Position numbers and translations under genes: made by a program. The notes below the pieces were generated by a model that was given only the letters and a program-made list of their open reading frames with translations, had not been told where the DNA came from and made no database searches. DNA of 33,567 bases, from the NCBI GenBank assembly GCA_944380935.1, contig CALWJF010000053.1, positions 1 through 33,567 of the forward strand, written 5' to 3'. The stretch comes from an uncultured Clostridia bacterium. GTDB lineage: Bacteria > Bacillota > Clostridia > Oscillospirales > QAMX01. Position 1 is the stretch's first letter. Every line of letters starts with the position of its first letter. Positions 17,704 to 26,014 of this stretch are shown here, one piece after another.

Positions 17704-17889
17704 ATGTCGGAAATTCGTGTTAAGGAGAATGAGTCCTTAGACAGTGCGCTTCGTAGATTTAAGCGTTCCTGCGCCAAAAGTGGCGTTATGTCTGAACTCC
17801 GCAAAAGGGAGCATTATGAAAGCCCCAGCGTGAAAAGACGTAAAAAGTCCGAAGCTGCTCGCGCGAAGAAAAAGAAATTTAAGTATTAA
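17704..17889 (+). CDS. rpsU: 30S ribosomal protein S21
   Basis: S21 is a small basic protein of the ribosomal small subunit, close to the anti-Shine-Dalgarno end of 16S rRNA. The 61-residue protein starts [27 protein letters not shown], continues [30 protein letters not shown], and matches S21 along its whole length. The frame is open ten codons further upstream, but GGGAGGG directly precedes the ATG at 17704. The gene has its own strong promoter and is followed by a terminator. Confidence 0.98.
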   Translation: MSEIRVKENESLDSALRRFKRSCAKSGVMSELRKREHYESPSVKRRKKSEAARAKKKKFKY

Positions 17890-17895
17890 AAAGAT

Positions 17896-17930
17896 AAAGT
17901 CCGATGTTGAAAACACCGGACTTTTCTTTT
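17896..17930 (+). terminator. Intrinsic terminator after rpsU
   Basis: AAAGTCCG pairs with CGGACTTT, with an A·C mismatch and three more inner pairs; a short loop and then TTTTCTTTT follow. It ends rpsU and any read-through from the long operon. Confidence 0.9.
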
Positions 17931-18013
17931 ATTATTTATACATTGGTTTTCTAAGGGCTGTTAAAATTACCCGAAATTAAAATAAACTTACATACAATAT
18001 ATAGAGGTATGAA

Positions 18014-18805
18014 ATGGAAGCACAACAAGTTTTAGAAAATTTTTATGAAAACTATGACGAGGACGGTCGGTTGGCTTCTCGACGTGGAAGCGTTGAATTT
18101 TTGACAACGCTGCGTTATGTGGAGCGTTATCTCTGTGATGGTATGCAAATTTTGGAAATTGGTGCGGGGACGGGGCGCTATAGTCACTATTTTGCTAGAA
18201 AGGGCTATTGTGTTGACGCAGTTGAACTTGTAGCGCATAACATTGAACGGTTCAAAGCTAATACACAGTCTGGCGAAAGCGTTTCTGTCCGTCAGGGAAA
18301 TGCAGTAAATTTAGATGGTATTTCAGCTGACTCTTATGATCTGGTGCTTTTGCTTGGGCCAATGTATCATTTGTTTACAGAGGCTGATAAACAGGCAGCA
18401 TTGCGGGAAGCGGTACGTGTGGCTAAACCCGGTGGAATTGTGTGTGTGGCATATTGTATGATGGATGCCTCTATTCTAGACTATGGATTTCGAAGAGGAA
18501 ATGTTTTTTCTTTAATAAAGCGCGGACTTTTAAATCCAAAGACATATACTGCTGAAAGCGTGATAGAAGGAGTATTTGAACTATACCGTCAGCCACAGAT
18601 TGACGCGCTTATTGCAATGCTTCCCGTTCAACGACTGCACTTTGTTGGAACCGATATGTATACAAAATATATTCCTAATGAAATTGACCAGATGGATGAT
18701 GCTTTGTTTGCCCAGTATCTTGCTTATCATTTTATGATTTGTGAGCGGTCCGACATGGTCGGAATCAGCCATCATACCTTGGATGTTTTACGTAAAAACG
18801 GATAA
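18014..18805 (+). CDS. Class I SAM-dependent methyltransferase, substrate unknown
   Basis: The 263-residue protein has a Rossmann-type methyltransferase core: ILEIGAGTGRYSHYFARKG (motif I, residues 46–64), VDAVEL (motif II acidic residue), LVLLLGPMYHL (the region after motif III) and AVRVAKPGGIVCVAYCM (motif IV/post-IV). The last ~100 residues are variable and probably recognise the substrate. The family contains enzymes acting on small molecules, proteins and RNA, so no substrate is claimed. GAGG lies six bases before the ATG. It is a single-gene unit between the rpsU terminator and a bidirectional terminator; its last codons lie inside the left arm of that terminator. Confidence 0.88.
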   Translation: MEAQQVLENFYENYDEDGRLASRRGSVEFLTTLRYVERYLCDGMQILEIGAGTGRYSHYFARKGYCVDAVELVAHNIERFKANTQSGESVSVRQGNAVNLDGISADSYDLVLLLGPMYHLFTEADKQAALREAVRVAKPGGIVCVAYCMMDASILDYGFRRGNVFSLIKRGLLNPKTYTAESVIEGVFELYRQPQIDALIAMLPVQRLHFVGTDMYTKYIPNEIDQMDDALFAQYLAYHFMICERSDMVGISHHTLDVLRKNG

Positions 18806-18841
18806 CAGGGGGATTGTGCTTTTCCCCCTGTTATCCGTTTT
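18795..18841. terminator. Bidirectional intrinsic terminator between the methyltransferase gene and dapA
   Basis: Two perfectly complementary 19-base arms (18795–18813 and 18823–18841) flank a nine-base loop. The arms begin and end with AAAA/TTTT, so each strand has a T run after the stem. The left arm includes the last codons and the stop of the methyltransferase gene, and the right arm abuts the dapA stop at 18842. Confidence 0.93.
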
Positions 18842-19726
18842 CTAGATTAAATTTAACTCCCGCATACGTGCATATAAAACTTCACGGGTTTGCGGTTCCA
18901 TTGGCGTCAATGGAGCGCGTACAATATCATGGCAATATCCCATCGCCGCCATTGCTGCTTTGACAGGAATCGGATTGACTTCTGAAAAAAGGGCGTTGAT
19001 CAGCGGAAGATAATCAAATTGTAACTTGGCTGCTCCGGTAATATCCCCAGAAAAGAAACGCGCCGTCATTTCGTGGCATTCTGCCGGCATAAGGTTGGAA
19101 AGTACAGAAATACAGCCTTTCCCGCCTACGGATAGTAGCGGGATAATTTGGTCGTCATTGCCAGAATAAAGATCAAGTTTTCCGCGAAGACGTGCAGCTG
19201 TCTCAACAATTTGGGAAATATTGCCGCCAGCTTCTTTAATACCTCGAATATTGGGATGATTGGCGAGCGCCTCATACGTAGCAGGTAAGATATTGCAGCC
19301 GGTACGGGACGGAACATTGTATAGAATGATGGGACGGTCAACAGCGTCTGCCACAGCGGTGAAGTGTGCAATCAACCCTTTTTGTGTAGCTTTGTTATAA
19401 TATGGCGTGACAACAAGCAGCGCATCAGCACCGTCTTTGCAGGCGCTGACACTCAGGTCTATTGCATCAAGTGTACAGTTGCTTCCTGTTCCAGCAATAA
19501 CAGGAACCCGGCCAGCTGCGCGTGCAACGGTAAAGCGAATTACCTCTTTGTGCTCCTCAATTGTCAGAGTCGAACCTTCACCGGAAGTTCCGGCTGCGAC
19601 AAGTGCATCGATACCGCTGGCAATCTGCCAATCGATCAGTCGTCCGTATGCCTCGTAATCCACGCCGGTTTCTGTGAAAGGCGTAATTAATGCGGTTGCG
19701 ATACCTGTAAAAATTGTCTGTCCCAT
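18842..19726 (-). CDS. dapA: 4-hydroxy-tetrahydrodipicolinate synthase
   Basis: DapA condenses pyruvate with aspartate semialdehyde, the committed step to diaminopimelate and lysine. The 294-residue length is standard. The pyruvate-binding loop AAGTSGEGSTL lies at residues 44–54, the catalytic Tyr136 is in ILYNVPSRTG, and the Schiff-base Lys164 is in RGIKEAGG. The frame is open 22 codons upstream, but that part overlaps the attenuator hairpin; the ATG at 19726 follows AAGGAG by seven bases. Expression should fall when lysine is high, because a lysine riboswitch and a terminator precede it. It is a single-gene unit on the minus strand, ending at the shared bidirectional terminator. Confidence 0.97.
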   Translation of the reverse strand: MGQTIFTGIATALITPFTETGVDYEAYGRLIDWQIASGIDALVAAGTSGEGSTLTIEEHKEVIRFTVARAAGRVPVIAGTGSNCTLDAIDLSVSACKDGADALLVVTPYYNKATQKGLIAHFTAVADAVDRPIILYNVPSRTGCNILPATYEALANHPNIRGIKEAGGNISQIVETAARLRGKLDLYSGNDDQIIPLLSVGGKGCISVLSNLMPAECHEMTARFFSGDITGAAKLQFDYLPLINALFSEVNPIPVKAAMAAMGYCHDIVRAPLTPMEPQTREVLYARMRELNLI

Positions 19727-19748
19727 TGGAAATCTCCTTTGCCGAAAT

Positions 19749-19787
19749 GAAATAAAAAAGCGCTTACCCATTTGGGCGAGCGCTTTT
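19749..19787 (-). terminator. Riboswitch-controlled attenuator before dapA
   Basis: On the minus strand the RNA AAAAGCGCT…AGCGCTTTT forms a stem of nine to ten pairs with three further G–C pairs inside, followed by TTTTTTATTT. The 5' arm (AAGCGCTCGCC) can pair instead with GGCGGAGCGTT (19880–19870), which overlaps the 3' strand of riboswitch helix P1. That gives a plausible antiterminator. When lysine is bound, P1 forms and the terminator is free to fold. It lies 23 bases before the dapA start codon. Confidence 0.88.
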
Positions 19788-19864
19788 ACCATACCAACAG
19801 AGAATACCGGCTTATATGGAAAACCAATCCATAAACCGGATCATCGCCGATGCTGTATGCTGTA

Positions 19865-20033
19865 AAGATAACGCTCCGCCAATAGGCGACAGTCCGGCAG
19901 GTATTCGTCTGCCGGCCCAGGTCAGCCGTGCTGCGAACACAAACTGCCTTCGGCATCACAGCCCTTTCTTTCCACCAACCCTCGCAAGGTTTATCCGATG
20001 AAAATAACTCATTCTGCAATGCGCCTTTATCTT
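19865..20033 (-). promoter_or_regulatory. Lysine riboswitch (L-box) of dapA
   Basis: Read on the minus strand, the element starts with AAGATAAAGGCGC and ends with GGAGCGTTATCTT, which close helix P1 (AAGATAA/TTATCTT). Between them are the conserved stretches of the lysine class: a GAGT segment after GCAGAA, GGAAAGAAAGGGC, GATGCCGAAGG, GGCTGACCTGGG and GGACTGTCGCC. The size of 169 nt is typical. It should turn off dapA when lysine is abundant. Confidence 0.95.
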
Positions 20034-20055
20034 AACACGCTATAAACTTAGACAT

Positions 20056-20084
20056 AGGATACTATATTCTATAAAAAAATACAA
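20056..20084 (-). promoter_or_regulatory. Candidate promoter of dapA
   Basis: On the minus strand TTGTAT (20084–20079), a 17-base spacer and TATCCT (20061–20056) place the transcription start at about 20049, some 16 bases before the riboswitch. The –10 is imperfect. Confidence 0.5.
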
Positions 20085-20159
20085 GCGTTTTTATTCGTCG
20101 TTTTGAACAAATTTTGTTTATGGATCATTTTTATTTTTAATAATTCGGCGATGATCTTC

Positions 20160-21296
20160 TTATGATAACTGTTTCAGGAAAGAATCTAATTTGTCCATGG
20201 CAATTTCAATTTCCTGTGTGGAATAACAATAGGAAAAACGAATAAAGCCATCTGTGCCAAAGCAGGATCCGGGAACCGCCGCGACATGTCCCTGTTGAAT
20301 CATTCGCGTACAAAAACGCTCCGAATCCATACCATATTTTGCAATGGAAGGAAAGACATAAAACGCTCCGTCTGGTTCCGGAAAGGAAAGATCCATTGCA
20401 TGGAGACGATCACAGATTAATGCTCGTCGTGTCCGATAGGTGTCGATCATGGTTTTCGGATCGTAAGAGAGGGCAGCAATGCAAGCTTTTTGTGAAAAAG
20501 CATTGACACAGGAAACGGCAGCGGCATGCACCAGCGCTAAACTAGCAGTAATTTGCGCATCTGCCATAAGATAGCCGACACGCCATCCGGTCATCGCATA
20601 GGGTTTGGAAAAACTTTGTGCAATTAAAATTCGATCACGAAGATCAGTATAGCGGGCAAAACTGGGGGCGTGTGTATAAATCAATTGATTATAGACTTCG
20701 TCACATACAATATATATCGGCTGGTTTACAAGAATGTCATGAATGCCGGTAAGGCAAACGTCATTTAATGCGACACCAGAGGGGTTATTGGGAGAATTCA
20801 GGATAAGCGCTTTAGTACGTGGCGACAACTGTGTAGACAGGTGCTCCGGATCAATTTGAAACCCTGTCTGCGTTGTATCCAGAAATATAGGAACTGCACC
20901 GAAGAATCGGACAATAGATTCATACAGGGAGAAAGCAGGAGTAGGAATGATCACTTCGTCTCCAGGATTTAAGATTCCTCCTAATGCAATAAACAACGCT
21001 TCATTGGCACCGTTCGTTACAATAACTTCGTCCGGATTGTAAGAAAGGCGATGATGTTGCGATTCAAATGCACAAATTGCCGTACGCAATTCTAAATCGC
21101 CATTATTGGGAGGATAGTGCGTTGCGCCTTTTTCCAATGCTTCCACACAGGCGGCACGGATGGGAACAGGGGTATCAAAGTCAGGTTCTCCGATCGTTAA
21201 CATGGAACAGTCTGGAGTTGCGCGGGCAAGTGCAGTAAACCGACGGATACCACTTGGTCGGAGGGAGGAAAGATTTTGGTTCAAAGAAGGCAGCAT
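20160..21296 (-). CDS. patA: PLP-dependent aminotransferase, probably N-acetyl-LL-diaminopimelate aminotransferase
   Basis: This class I/II fold-type I aminotransferase has 378 residues. Visible are the N-terminal SGIRRFTALARATPD, IGEPDFDTP, the substrate and cofactor region TNGANEALF, NSPNNPSG, ICDEVYNQLIYTHA, the Schiff-base lysine in SFSKPYAMTGWRVGYL, and the terminal arginine in FIRFSY. The sequence alone would allow aspartate or aromatic amino acids. Its neighbours (an acetyl-DAP deacetylase in the same unit, dapH and dapA nearby) make the acetyl-diaminopimelate step the best assignment. The ATG at 21296 follows AAAGGTGATCC; a GTG at 21305 would use the ribosome binding site itself. I see no clear terminator after it. 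Confidence 0.88.
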   Translation of the reverse strand: MLPSLNQNLSSLRPSGIRRFTALARATPDCSMLTIGEPDFDTPVPIRAACVEALEKGATHYPPNNGDLELRTAICAFESQHHRLSYNPDEVIVTNGANEALFIALGGILNPGDEVIIPTPAFSLYESIVRFFGAVPIFLDTTQTGFQIDPEHLSTQLSPRTKALILNSPNNPSGVALNDVCLTGIHDILVNQPIYIVCDEVYNQLIYTHAPSFARYTDLRDRILIAQSFSKPYAMTGWRVGYLMADAQITASLALVHAAAVSCVNAFSQKACIAALSYDPKTMIDTYRTRRALICDRLHAMDLSFPEPDGAFYVFPSIAKYGMDSERFCTRMIQQGHVAAVPGSCFGTDGFIRFSYCYSTQEIEIAMDKLDSFLKQLS

Positions 21297-21317
21297 ATGG
21301 ATCACCTTTCTGTCAAT

Positions 21318-22421
21318 TTACTGCATGGCGGATATTTGAAAGTTTTCTGCTAGCTTTTCCCAGAACGCAGCACCTTTAATTAAAACTTCTTCTGGAAAAT
21401 CGAAAGTATTGGCATGCAGAGCGGGGGTATTTCCAATTCCCAAAAAGAAAAAAAGGCCGGGAATTATTTGTTGATACCAGGAAAAATCTTCGCTAATCAT
21501 GACCGGCTTTTCCAAATCAGAAAAATCCACCGCTTGTGCTGCGGCATTATAAAGAGACGGCGGGTTGATTACCGCAGGATATCCATCGCTGAAATGAACT
21601 TCACTTTGCGTACCAAACATGGTATCAGTCTGTGAAGCGGCGATTTGGATACCTTGGCGTAAAGAAAAATACACATGGTCTTGAAAAGCGCGTAAAGTAC
21701 CGTAGAATGCAGTATTTCCACTAACGGCATTGCGGACTTCTCCGCTTTCCATACGGCCAAAGTTGAGCAGACGAAAGACGGATGGTGGGAAATTACTTTC
21801 AAGTTCTCGGGCACGCTGATAAAAATCGATACCGGCAGCTAAAGCATCAATACCTGCCTCACGTTGTGCAATATGACTGGAACGACCTTTAATACGGACA
21901 GTAACTTCACAGGAACGGCTCATCATTTCGTTTTTCCGAGAAACAATCTTTCCCTGTGCAAGTCCTGGCCATAGATGCATGCCAAAAATAGATCGGACGT
22001 TATATTTCGCAAATACGCCGCTGTCACAAATCAGCTTTGCACCGCCGATTGTTTCTTCGGCAGGCTGAAATAGTAACAGGATGTTGTGAGCCATGGATTT
22101 GCGAAAGCTGATACGGCGAGCCAGTTCTAACAGCATTGCCATATGCCCGTCATGTCCGCAAGCATGCATGCATCCTATATGCTTCGAGGCAAATGGAAGG
22201 CCGGTGTGCTCTTGGATGGGCAGCGCGTCGGCATCACTACGAAAAGCGATTGTATCCTTGCATCCAAAATCGAAAAAAGCACATAGCGAACTTGGGATTG
22301 GAGAGAAGATGCGGCATGGCAGCGGTGTAAGCGCGGTACGGAGATAAGCCATCGTTTCGGGAAGATTGAGGTCGAGTTCGGCGATGGCGTGCAAGGCACG
22401 CCGGTCCTCGAAAATCTGCAT
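21318..22421 (-). CDS. dapL: M20-family amidohydrolase, probably N-acetyldiaminopimelate deacetylase
   Basis: The 367-residue protein belongs to the M20D metallopeptidases, which remove N-acyl groups. It shows AFRSDADALPIQEHTG, GCMHACGHDGHMAMLL (metal ligands), LLFQPAEETIGGAKL, GMHLWPGL and a late ISEDFSWY, all standard. Given dapH, patA, dapA and lysA around it, its likely reaction is N-acetyl-LL-diaminopimelate to LL-diaminopimelate and acetate. The symbol follows B. subtilis usage (YkuR/DapL) and should not be confused with LL-DAP aminotransferase. The ATG at 22421 has GGAGG six bases upstream; the frame continues to 22514 across the promoter and is not used. patA follows after 21 bases. 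Confidence 0.87.
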   Translation of the reverse strand: MQIFEDRRALHAIAELDLNLPETMAYLRTALTPLPCRIFSPIPSSLCAFFDFGCKDTIAFRSDADALPIQEHTGLPFASKHIGCMHACGHDGHMAMLLELARRISFRKSMAHNILLLFQPAEETIGGAKLICDSGVFAKYNVRSIFGMHLWPGLAQGKIVSRKNEMMSRSCEVTVRIKGRSSHIAQREAGIDALAAGIDFYQRARELESNFPPSVFRLLNFGRMESGEVRNAVSGNTAFYGTLRAFQDHVYFSLRQGIQIAASQTDTMFGTQSEVHFSDGYPAVINPPSLYNAAAQAVDFSDLEKPVMISEDFSWYQQIIPGLFFFLGIGNTPALHANTFDFPEEVLIKGAAFWEKLAENFQISAMQ

Positions 22422-22455
22422 GATAAGCCTCCGGCTATAGATTATATGTGGTTTC

Positions 22456-22484
22456 AGTGTAGCATAGCTAAAGGTTGTTGTCAA
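22456..22484 (-). promoter_or_regulatory. Promoter of the deacetylase–patA unit
   Basis: On the minus strand TTGACA (22484–22479), 17 bases and TACACT (22461–22456) form a strong sigma-A promoter. The start would be near 22449, giving a leader of about 28 nt. No lysine riboswitch fits in that space. Confidence 0.75.
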
Positions 22485-22535
22485 TTTATTTAGGGATCTT
22501 GGATGTATCTGCATTTTTTTTTGTTATACAAGATA

Positions 22536-22564
22536 TTGAAAGATATGCAAATGGATGATATGAT
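22536..22564 (+). promoter_or_regulatory. Promoter of lysA–dapH
   Basis: TTGAAA (22536–22541), 17 bases and TATGAT (22559–22564) suggest a start near 22571 and a leader of about 120 nt. The promoter diverges from the deacetylase promoter about 50 bases away. Just after the start, AGTCG…CGACT forms a weak hairpin followed by TTTTTT. I recognise no known riboswitch in the leader. Confidence 0.65.
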
Positions 22565-22692
22565 AAATATAGTCGCTGTTTCGACTGTGATTTTTTGCAT
22601 GACAGACTGCACGGATAGAATTGTCCAAAAATTTCCCAGGTTATAAACCCGTTTACAGAATGCAGGATGGATGCAAAGTTTTGAGGAAGATT

Positions 22693-23982
22693 ATGATTTG
22701 TGAAAATATTCAAAACCGTGAAGGAAGACTTCAGTTTGCGGGGCAAGATGTCAGTGTCTTGGCCCGTGAATATGGAACTCCTGTGTATTTTCTGGATGCA
22801 GAGCGGATTCGCAGAAATTGCCGTGTGTATAAACATGCAATGAATGTCGGTTTCGAAAGGGCACTGCCGATATTTGCTTCCAAAGCGCTTTGCATTAAGC
22901 ATGTATTGGCTATTGTTGCACAAGAAGGTTTGGGTGTCGATGTAGTTTCTGCCGGTGAATTGTATATGGCAAAGCTTGCAGGTGTTAATATGGAAAATAT
23001 ATTCTTCCATGGCTGTTCGAAATCTGACGAAGAGATTGGTTACGGCGTTGAAAATGGCGTTGGTTATTTTATTGTAGATGGGGAAGATGAGCTTTTAGCG
23101 CTTGCGCGAATTGCCGGGGAAAAAGGCGTACGTCAGAAGATTTTACTTCGTTTGACGCCGGGAATTGATCCGCATACGTTTGAGGCGGTGGCTACAGGGC
23201 AGCTGGATTCTAAATTTGGGGTTCCTATTGAAACCGGACAGGCAGAAGCCTTTTTACGTTTGGCGTTATCTCTCCCGGAAATTCAGGTTTGCGGCTATCA
23301 TGCCCATGTTGGATCGCAGGTATTTGAAAGCCAGGTGTTTCGTGATACAGCCGACGCCATGCTTGCTTTTATTGGTTCGATGCGTGATAAACTTGGTTTT
23401 GTACCGCAGATGCTGAATCTCGGTGGAGGTTACGGTGTGCGTTATGTGGAATCAGATCCATATTTGGATATTGCCTGGGAGATATCCAAGGTTGCCGGAT
23501 ATATCCGCCGGCGGTGCGCACAAGATAAGTTGCAAGTGCCGATGATCCTTATGGAGCCCGGCCGCAGTATAGTAGCAGATGCAGGATTAACGGTATATAC
23601 CGTTGAAGCGGTAAAAGCAATTCCGGGTTCAAAAAATTATCTGTGTGTCGACGGTGGTATGGCAGATAATCCACGTTATGCGCTGTATGGCGCGGCGTAT
23701 ACAGTTCTGACACCGGAAAAACTTAATATGCCGCGGGATCTTGTTTGTACGATAGGAGGCCATTGTTGCGAATCAGGTGATATGATTCAGGAGAATGTAC
23801 CGATGCCGCGTCTTTCACGTGGAGATTTGGTTGCGGTATTGACAACGGGAGCGTATAATTATTCTATGGCGTCAAATTATAATAATGTTCCGCGTCCGCC
23901 GATTGTCATGTTGGATGGCTCCCGTTCTTATGTGGCAGTGCGTCGTGAGACTTATGAGGATATTGCAGCTCGAGAATTATAA
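22693..23982 (+). CDS. lysA: Diaminopimelate decarboxylase
   Basis: LysA decarboxylates meso-diaminopimelate to lysine, the last step of the pathway. The 429-residue protein is a fold-type III PLP enzyme. The Schiff-base lysine is in IFASKALC. Also visible are GVDVVSAGELYMAKLAG, YHAHVGSQVFE, LNLGGGYGVRYV (phosphate binding), LMEPGRSIVADAG and the active-site CESGDMIQENVPMP. The frame is open to 22621, but GAGG six to seven bases before the ATG at 22693 and the usual family N-terminus select that start. It is followed after 17 bases by dapH. Confidence 0.96.
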   Translation: MICENIQNREGRLQFAGQDVSVLAREYGTPVYFLDAERIRRNCRVYKHAMNVGFERALPIFASKALCIKHVLAIVAQEGLGVDVVSAGELYMAKLAGVNMENIFFHGCSKSDEEIGYGVENGVGYFIVDGEDELLALARIAGEKGVRQKILLRLTPGIDPHTFEAVATGQLDSKFGVPIETGQAEAFLRLALSLPEIQVCGYHAHVGSQVFESQVFRDTADAMLAFIGSMRDKLGFVPQMLNLGGGYGVRYVESDPYLDIAWEISKVAGYIRRRCAQDKLQVPMILMEPGRSIVADAGLTVYTVEAVKAIPGSKNYLCVDGGMADNPRYALYGAAYTVLTPEKLNMPRDLVCTIGGHCCESGDMIQENVPMPRLSRGDLVAVLTTGAYNYSMASNYNNVPRPPIVMLDGSRSYVAVRRETYEDIAAREL

Positions 23983-23999
23983 GGAGGAAAATTTAGAGG

Positions 24000-24698
24000 A
24001 TGAACGCACAGGAAATTATTGAATATATCCGAACTTCAGAGAAAAAAACGCCGGTCAAGCTTTACATATGGGAATCTGCCCCGGTCGCTTTCCCGGAAGC
24101 AAAAGTATTTGCGGCGGGAGAAGGTTGTAAAATTGTTTTTGGAGACTGGCGTAATATTGCTCCGATTCTGGAAGCAAATGCATCCAAGATTAAAGATATT
24201 GTAATTGAAAATGATTGCCGCAATAGCGCTATCCCGCTTTTGGATCTGAAAAACATTAATGCCCGTATTGAACCAGGTGCGGTTATACGGGAACAGGTTT
24301 CTATTGGAGACGGCGCTGTTATTATGATGGGTGCGATTATCAATATTGGCGCTGAAATCGGTGAAGGTACAATGATTGATATGGGTGCTGTGCTCGGGGG
24401 CCGTGCAACGGTTGGAAAGCACTGTCATGTTGGCGCTGGCGCTGTACTTGCCGGTGTGATTGAACCTGCGAGTGCGACGCCGGTAATTATTGAAGATGAT
24501 GTGTTGATCGGGGCGAATGCGGTTATTATTGAGGGTGTACGGATAGGACGAGGAGCTGTAGTCGCCGCAGGAGCGGTCGTAATTCGCGATGTAGAACCTG
24601 GGATGGTTGTTGCGGGAGTACCGGCACGTGTAGTAAAAAAGAAGGACCAGCAGGCAGCAGATAAAACGGCATTAATTGATGCGTTGCGTGAACTGTAG
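24000..24698 (+). CDS. dapH: Tetrahydrodipicolinate N-acetyltransferase
   Basis: DapH transfers acetyl from acetyl-CoA to tetrahydrodipicolinate and opens the acetylase branch of the pathway. The 232-residue protein has a mixed N-terminal domain (about residues 1–85) and then a left-handed parallel beta-helix of hexapeptide repeats: [60 protein letters not shown] and [15 protein letters not shown]. It ends with [11 protein letters not shown] and a short helix. A strong AAGGAGG and a second AGAGG precede the ATG. Its presence shows that acetylated rather than succinylated intermediates are used, in agreement with patA and the deacetylase. Confidence 0.95.
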   Translation: MNAQEIIEYIRTSEKKTPVKLYIWESAPVAFPEAKVFAAGEGCKIVFGDWRNIAPILEANASKIKDIVIENDCRNSAIPLLDLKNINARIEPGAVIREQVSIGDGAVIMMGAIINIGAEIGEGTMIDMGAVLGGRATVGKHCHVGAGAVLAGVIEPASATPVIIEDDVLIGANAVIIEGVRIGRGAVVAAGAVVIRDVEPGMVVAGVPARVVKKKDQQAADKTALIDALREL

Positions 24699-24772
24699 AA
24701 AACATTGTTGTGATGACGTTGAGCCGTCAGGCATGGATTTTTAACTTTTTAAGTTCGATATTTTATTTGAAA

Positions 24773-24806
24773 AAAAGAGCTTATTGCCTATGCAATAAGC
24801 TCTTTT
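24773..24806. terminator. Bidirectional terminator between dapH and the anti-sigma gene
   Basis: Two perfect 15-base arms (24773–24787 and 24792–24806) flank the loop CTAT. The minus-strand transcript ends in seven U, so termination of the sigma/anti-sigma unit should be strong. The plus strand ends in only four U before AATG. Confidence 0.92.
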
Positions 24807-24854
24807 AATGTTACGGTATTATGGTTATCCACTCAAATTAACCATGGTAAGTAT

Positions 24855-25529
24855 TTAAGATTTTATAGTAAAAATTGCCCCAACTCCGTTAAAATTCTCG
24901 GAAAATCGTATACTTCCGTCTGCTTCCATAATAATAGGAGGGGCTAAACCTTCATAAGCAGCGATGTAGATGTTTTTTCCAGAGCCTAAGTACGAATGTA
25001 TCCCGTTCATTGATATAAGACAATAATAAACGCCATCTTCTATAAAATAAGAGCTATTACCAGATTGTGTGAAAATGTTAAAATCGATAGGGGAGATATC
25101 CTGTATATAAAAAGAAGAGGTAAAATTTCTATAAATTTCGCTATCAATAGTAATTTCATTTCCATCAATACGTGCAACAGAGAGAAGGGCAAAACTACGA
25201 TGATGATTGTCGGTAATAAAACCTTGGAGGGTGATTCTATAATCTCCGCTCATGACACTTTGAGGAGCAAAATTCTCCGACAAAAGAGCATTTTCTAATT
25301 TTTCATTGCCTAAAAAAGCTGCTATCTGTGAGCCGCTTAATAGATTTCGTCCAGCGAAAACACTTGCTGTGAGTAAAATAAAGGCTGTTATAGAAGCGGC
25401 TAAAACTTTTGCGCGTTTTGTTGGTTTAGTTGATATATACGGTTGCTGCTGTAAAATTCGCGAAATGGTTTTCTCTTCAAAATCGGGAGAAAAATGGATA
25501 TGATCAAGATTTTTTTTGTATAAGTTCAT
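24855..25529 (-). CDS. Probable anti-sigma factor, single-pass membrane protein
   Basis: The protein has 224 residues: about 40 cytoplasmic, one membrane segment at about residues 41–60 (VLAASITAFILLTASVFAG), and about 160 outside. I recognise no catalytic motif. The outer part is rich in short beta-strand-like stretches and has one cysteine. Its start codon overlaps the stop of the ECF sigma gene as ATGA, the usual arrangement for a sigma factor and its membrane-bound inhibitor, and it resembles anti-sigma proteins of the DUF4179 type in architecture. The cytoplasmic part lacks the HxxxCxxC zinc motif of ZAS-type anti-sigma factors, so the binding mode would differ. What it senses cannot be read from the sequence. 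Confidence 0.7.
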   Translation of the reverse strand: MNLYKKNLDHIHFSPDFEEKTISRILQQQPYISTKPTKRAKVLAASITAFILLTASVFAGRNLLSGSQIAAFLGNEKLENALLSENFAPQSVMSGDYRITLQGFITDNHHRSFALLSVARIDGNEITIDSEIYRNFTSSFYIQDISPIDFNIFTQSGNSSYFIEDGVYYCLISMNGIHSYLGSGKNIYIAAYEGLAPPIIMEADGSIRFSENFNGVGAIFTIKS

Positions 25530-25984
25530 AATTCTTCTTCTAACCTTTCCTTTAGTTTTTTTCGAGCCCGTGCAAGACGTGTGCCCGCTGTAGCTGGACG
25601 GATGTGTAGAATACTGGCGATTTGCTCTGGTGAAAAGCCCTCATAATAATAAAGATGCAAAACCACTGCATATTTTGATGGGAGCGCACGTACAGCATCA
25701 AGTAAATCGCTTTGTGTATCGTATGTAGCTGCATCGGGTAATACCTCAAGCGAAACTGGAGCTCGAGCATGGCGACGAGCGTGATCACAGGTAAGATTAA
25801 GTGTAGTACGTATAAGCCAGGCACGTACATGGTCATCGTTTGCAAAATTCACTCCACTTTTAAACATACGTATAAATGCTTCCTGAACAATATCCTCCGC
25901 ATCGGCAGTATTGCCTGTACGAGAATAAGCAAGCCGCAGAAGCATGCGACTGTGGGTACGGACGGCATGCGTAATATTGTCCAC
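25526..25984 (-). CDS. ECF-type RNA polymerase sigma factor
   Basis: The ~152-residue protein has only the two regions of ECF sigma factors. Region 2 is LLRLAYSRTGNTADAEDIVQEAFIRMFKS with the following RAWLIRTTLNLTCDHARR. Region 4 is VRALPSKYAVVLHLYYYEGFSPEQIASILHIRPATAGTRLARARKKLKERL. A GTG at 25984 lies six bases after GGAGGG and is preferred to the TTG at 25990, which touches the ribosome binding site. It is cotranscribed with the membrane protein that overlaps it, and probably directs its own transcription. Confidence 0.93.
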   Translation of the reverse strand: MDNITHAVRTHSRMLLRLAYSRTGNTADAEDIVQEAFIRMFKSGVNFANDDHVRAWLIRTTLNLTCDHARRHARAPVSLEVLPDAATYDTQSDLLDAVRALPSKYAVVLHLYYYEGFSPEQIASILHIRPATAGTRLARARKKLKERLEEEL

Positions 25985-26014
25985 TGGCAACCCTCCTTTT
26001 GTAGCTACAATTAT

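Noticed and set aside
19727-19792. The 22-codon upstream extension of dapA
   Set aside because: It overlaps the attenuator hairpin and the ribosome binding site; the family N-terminus begins at 19726.
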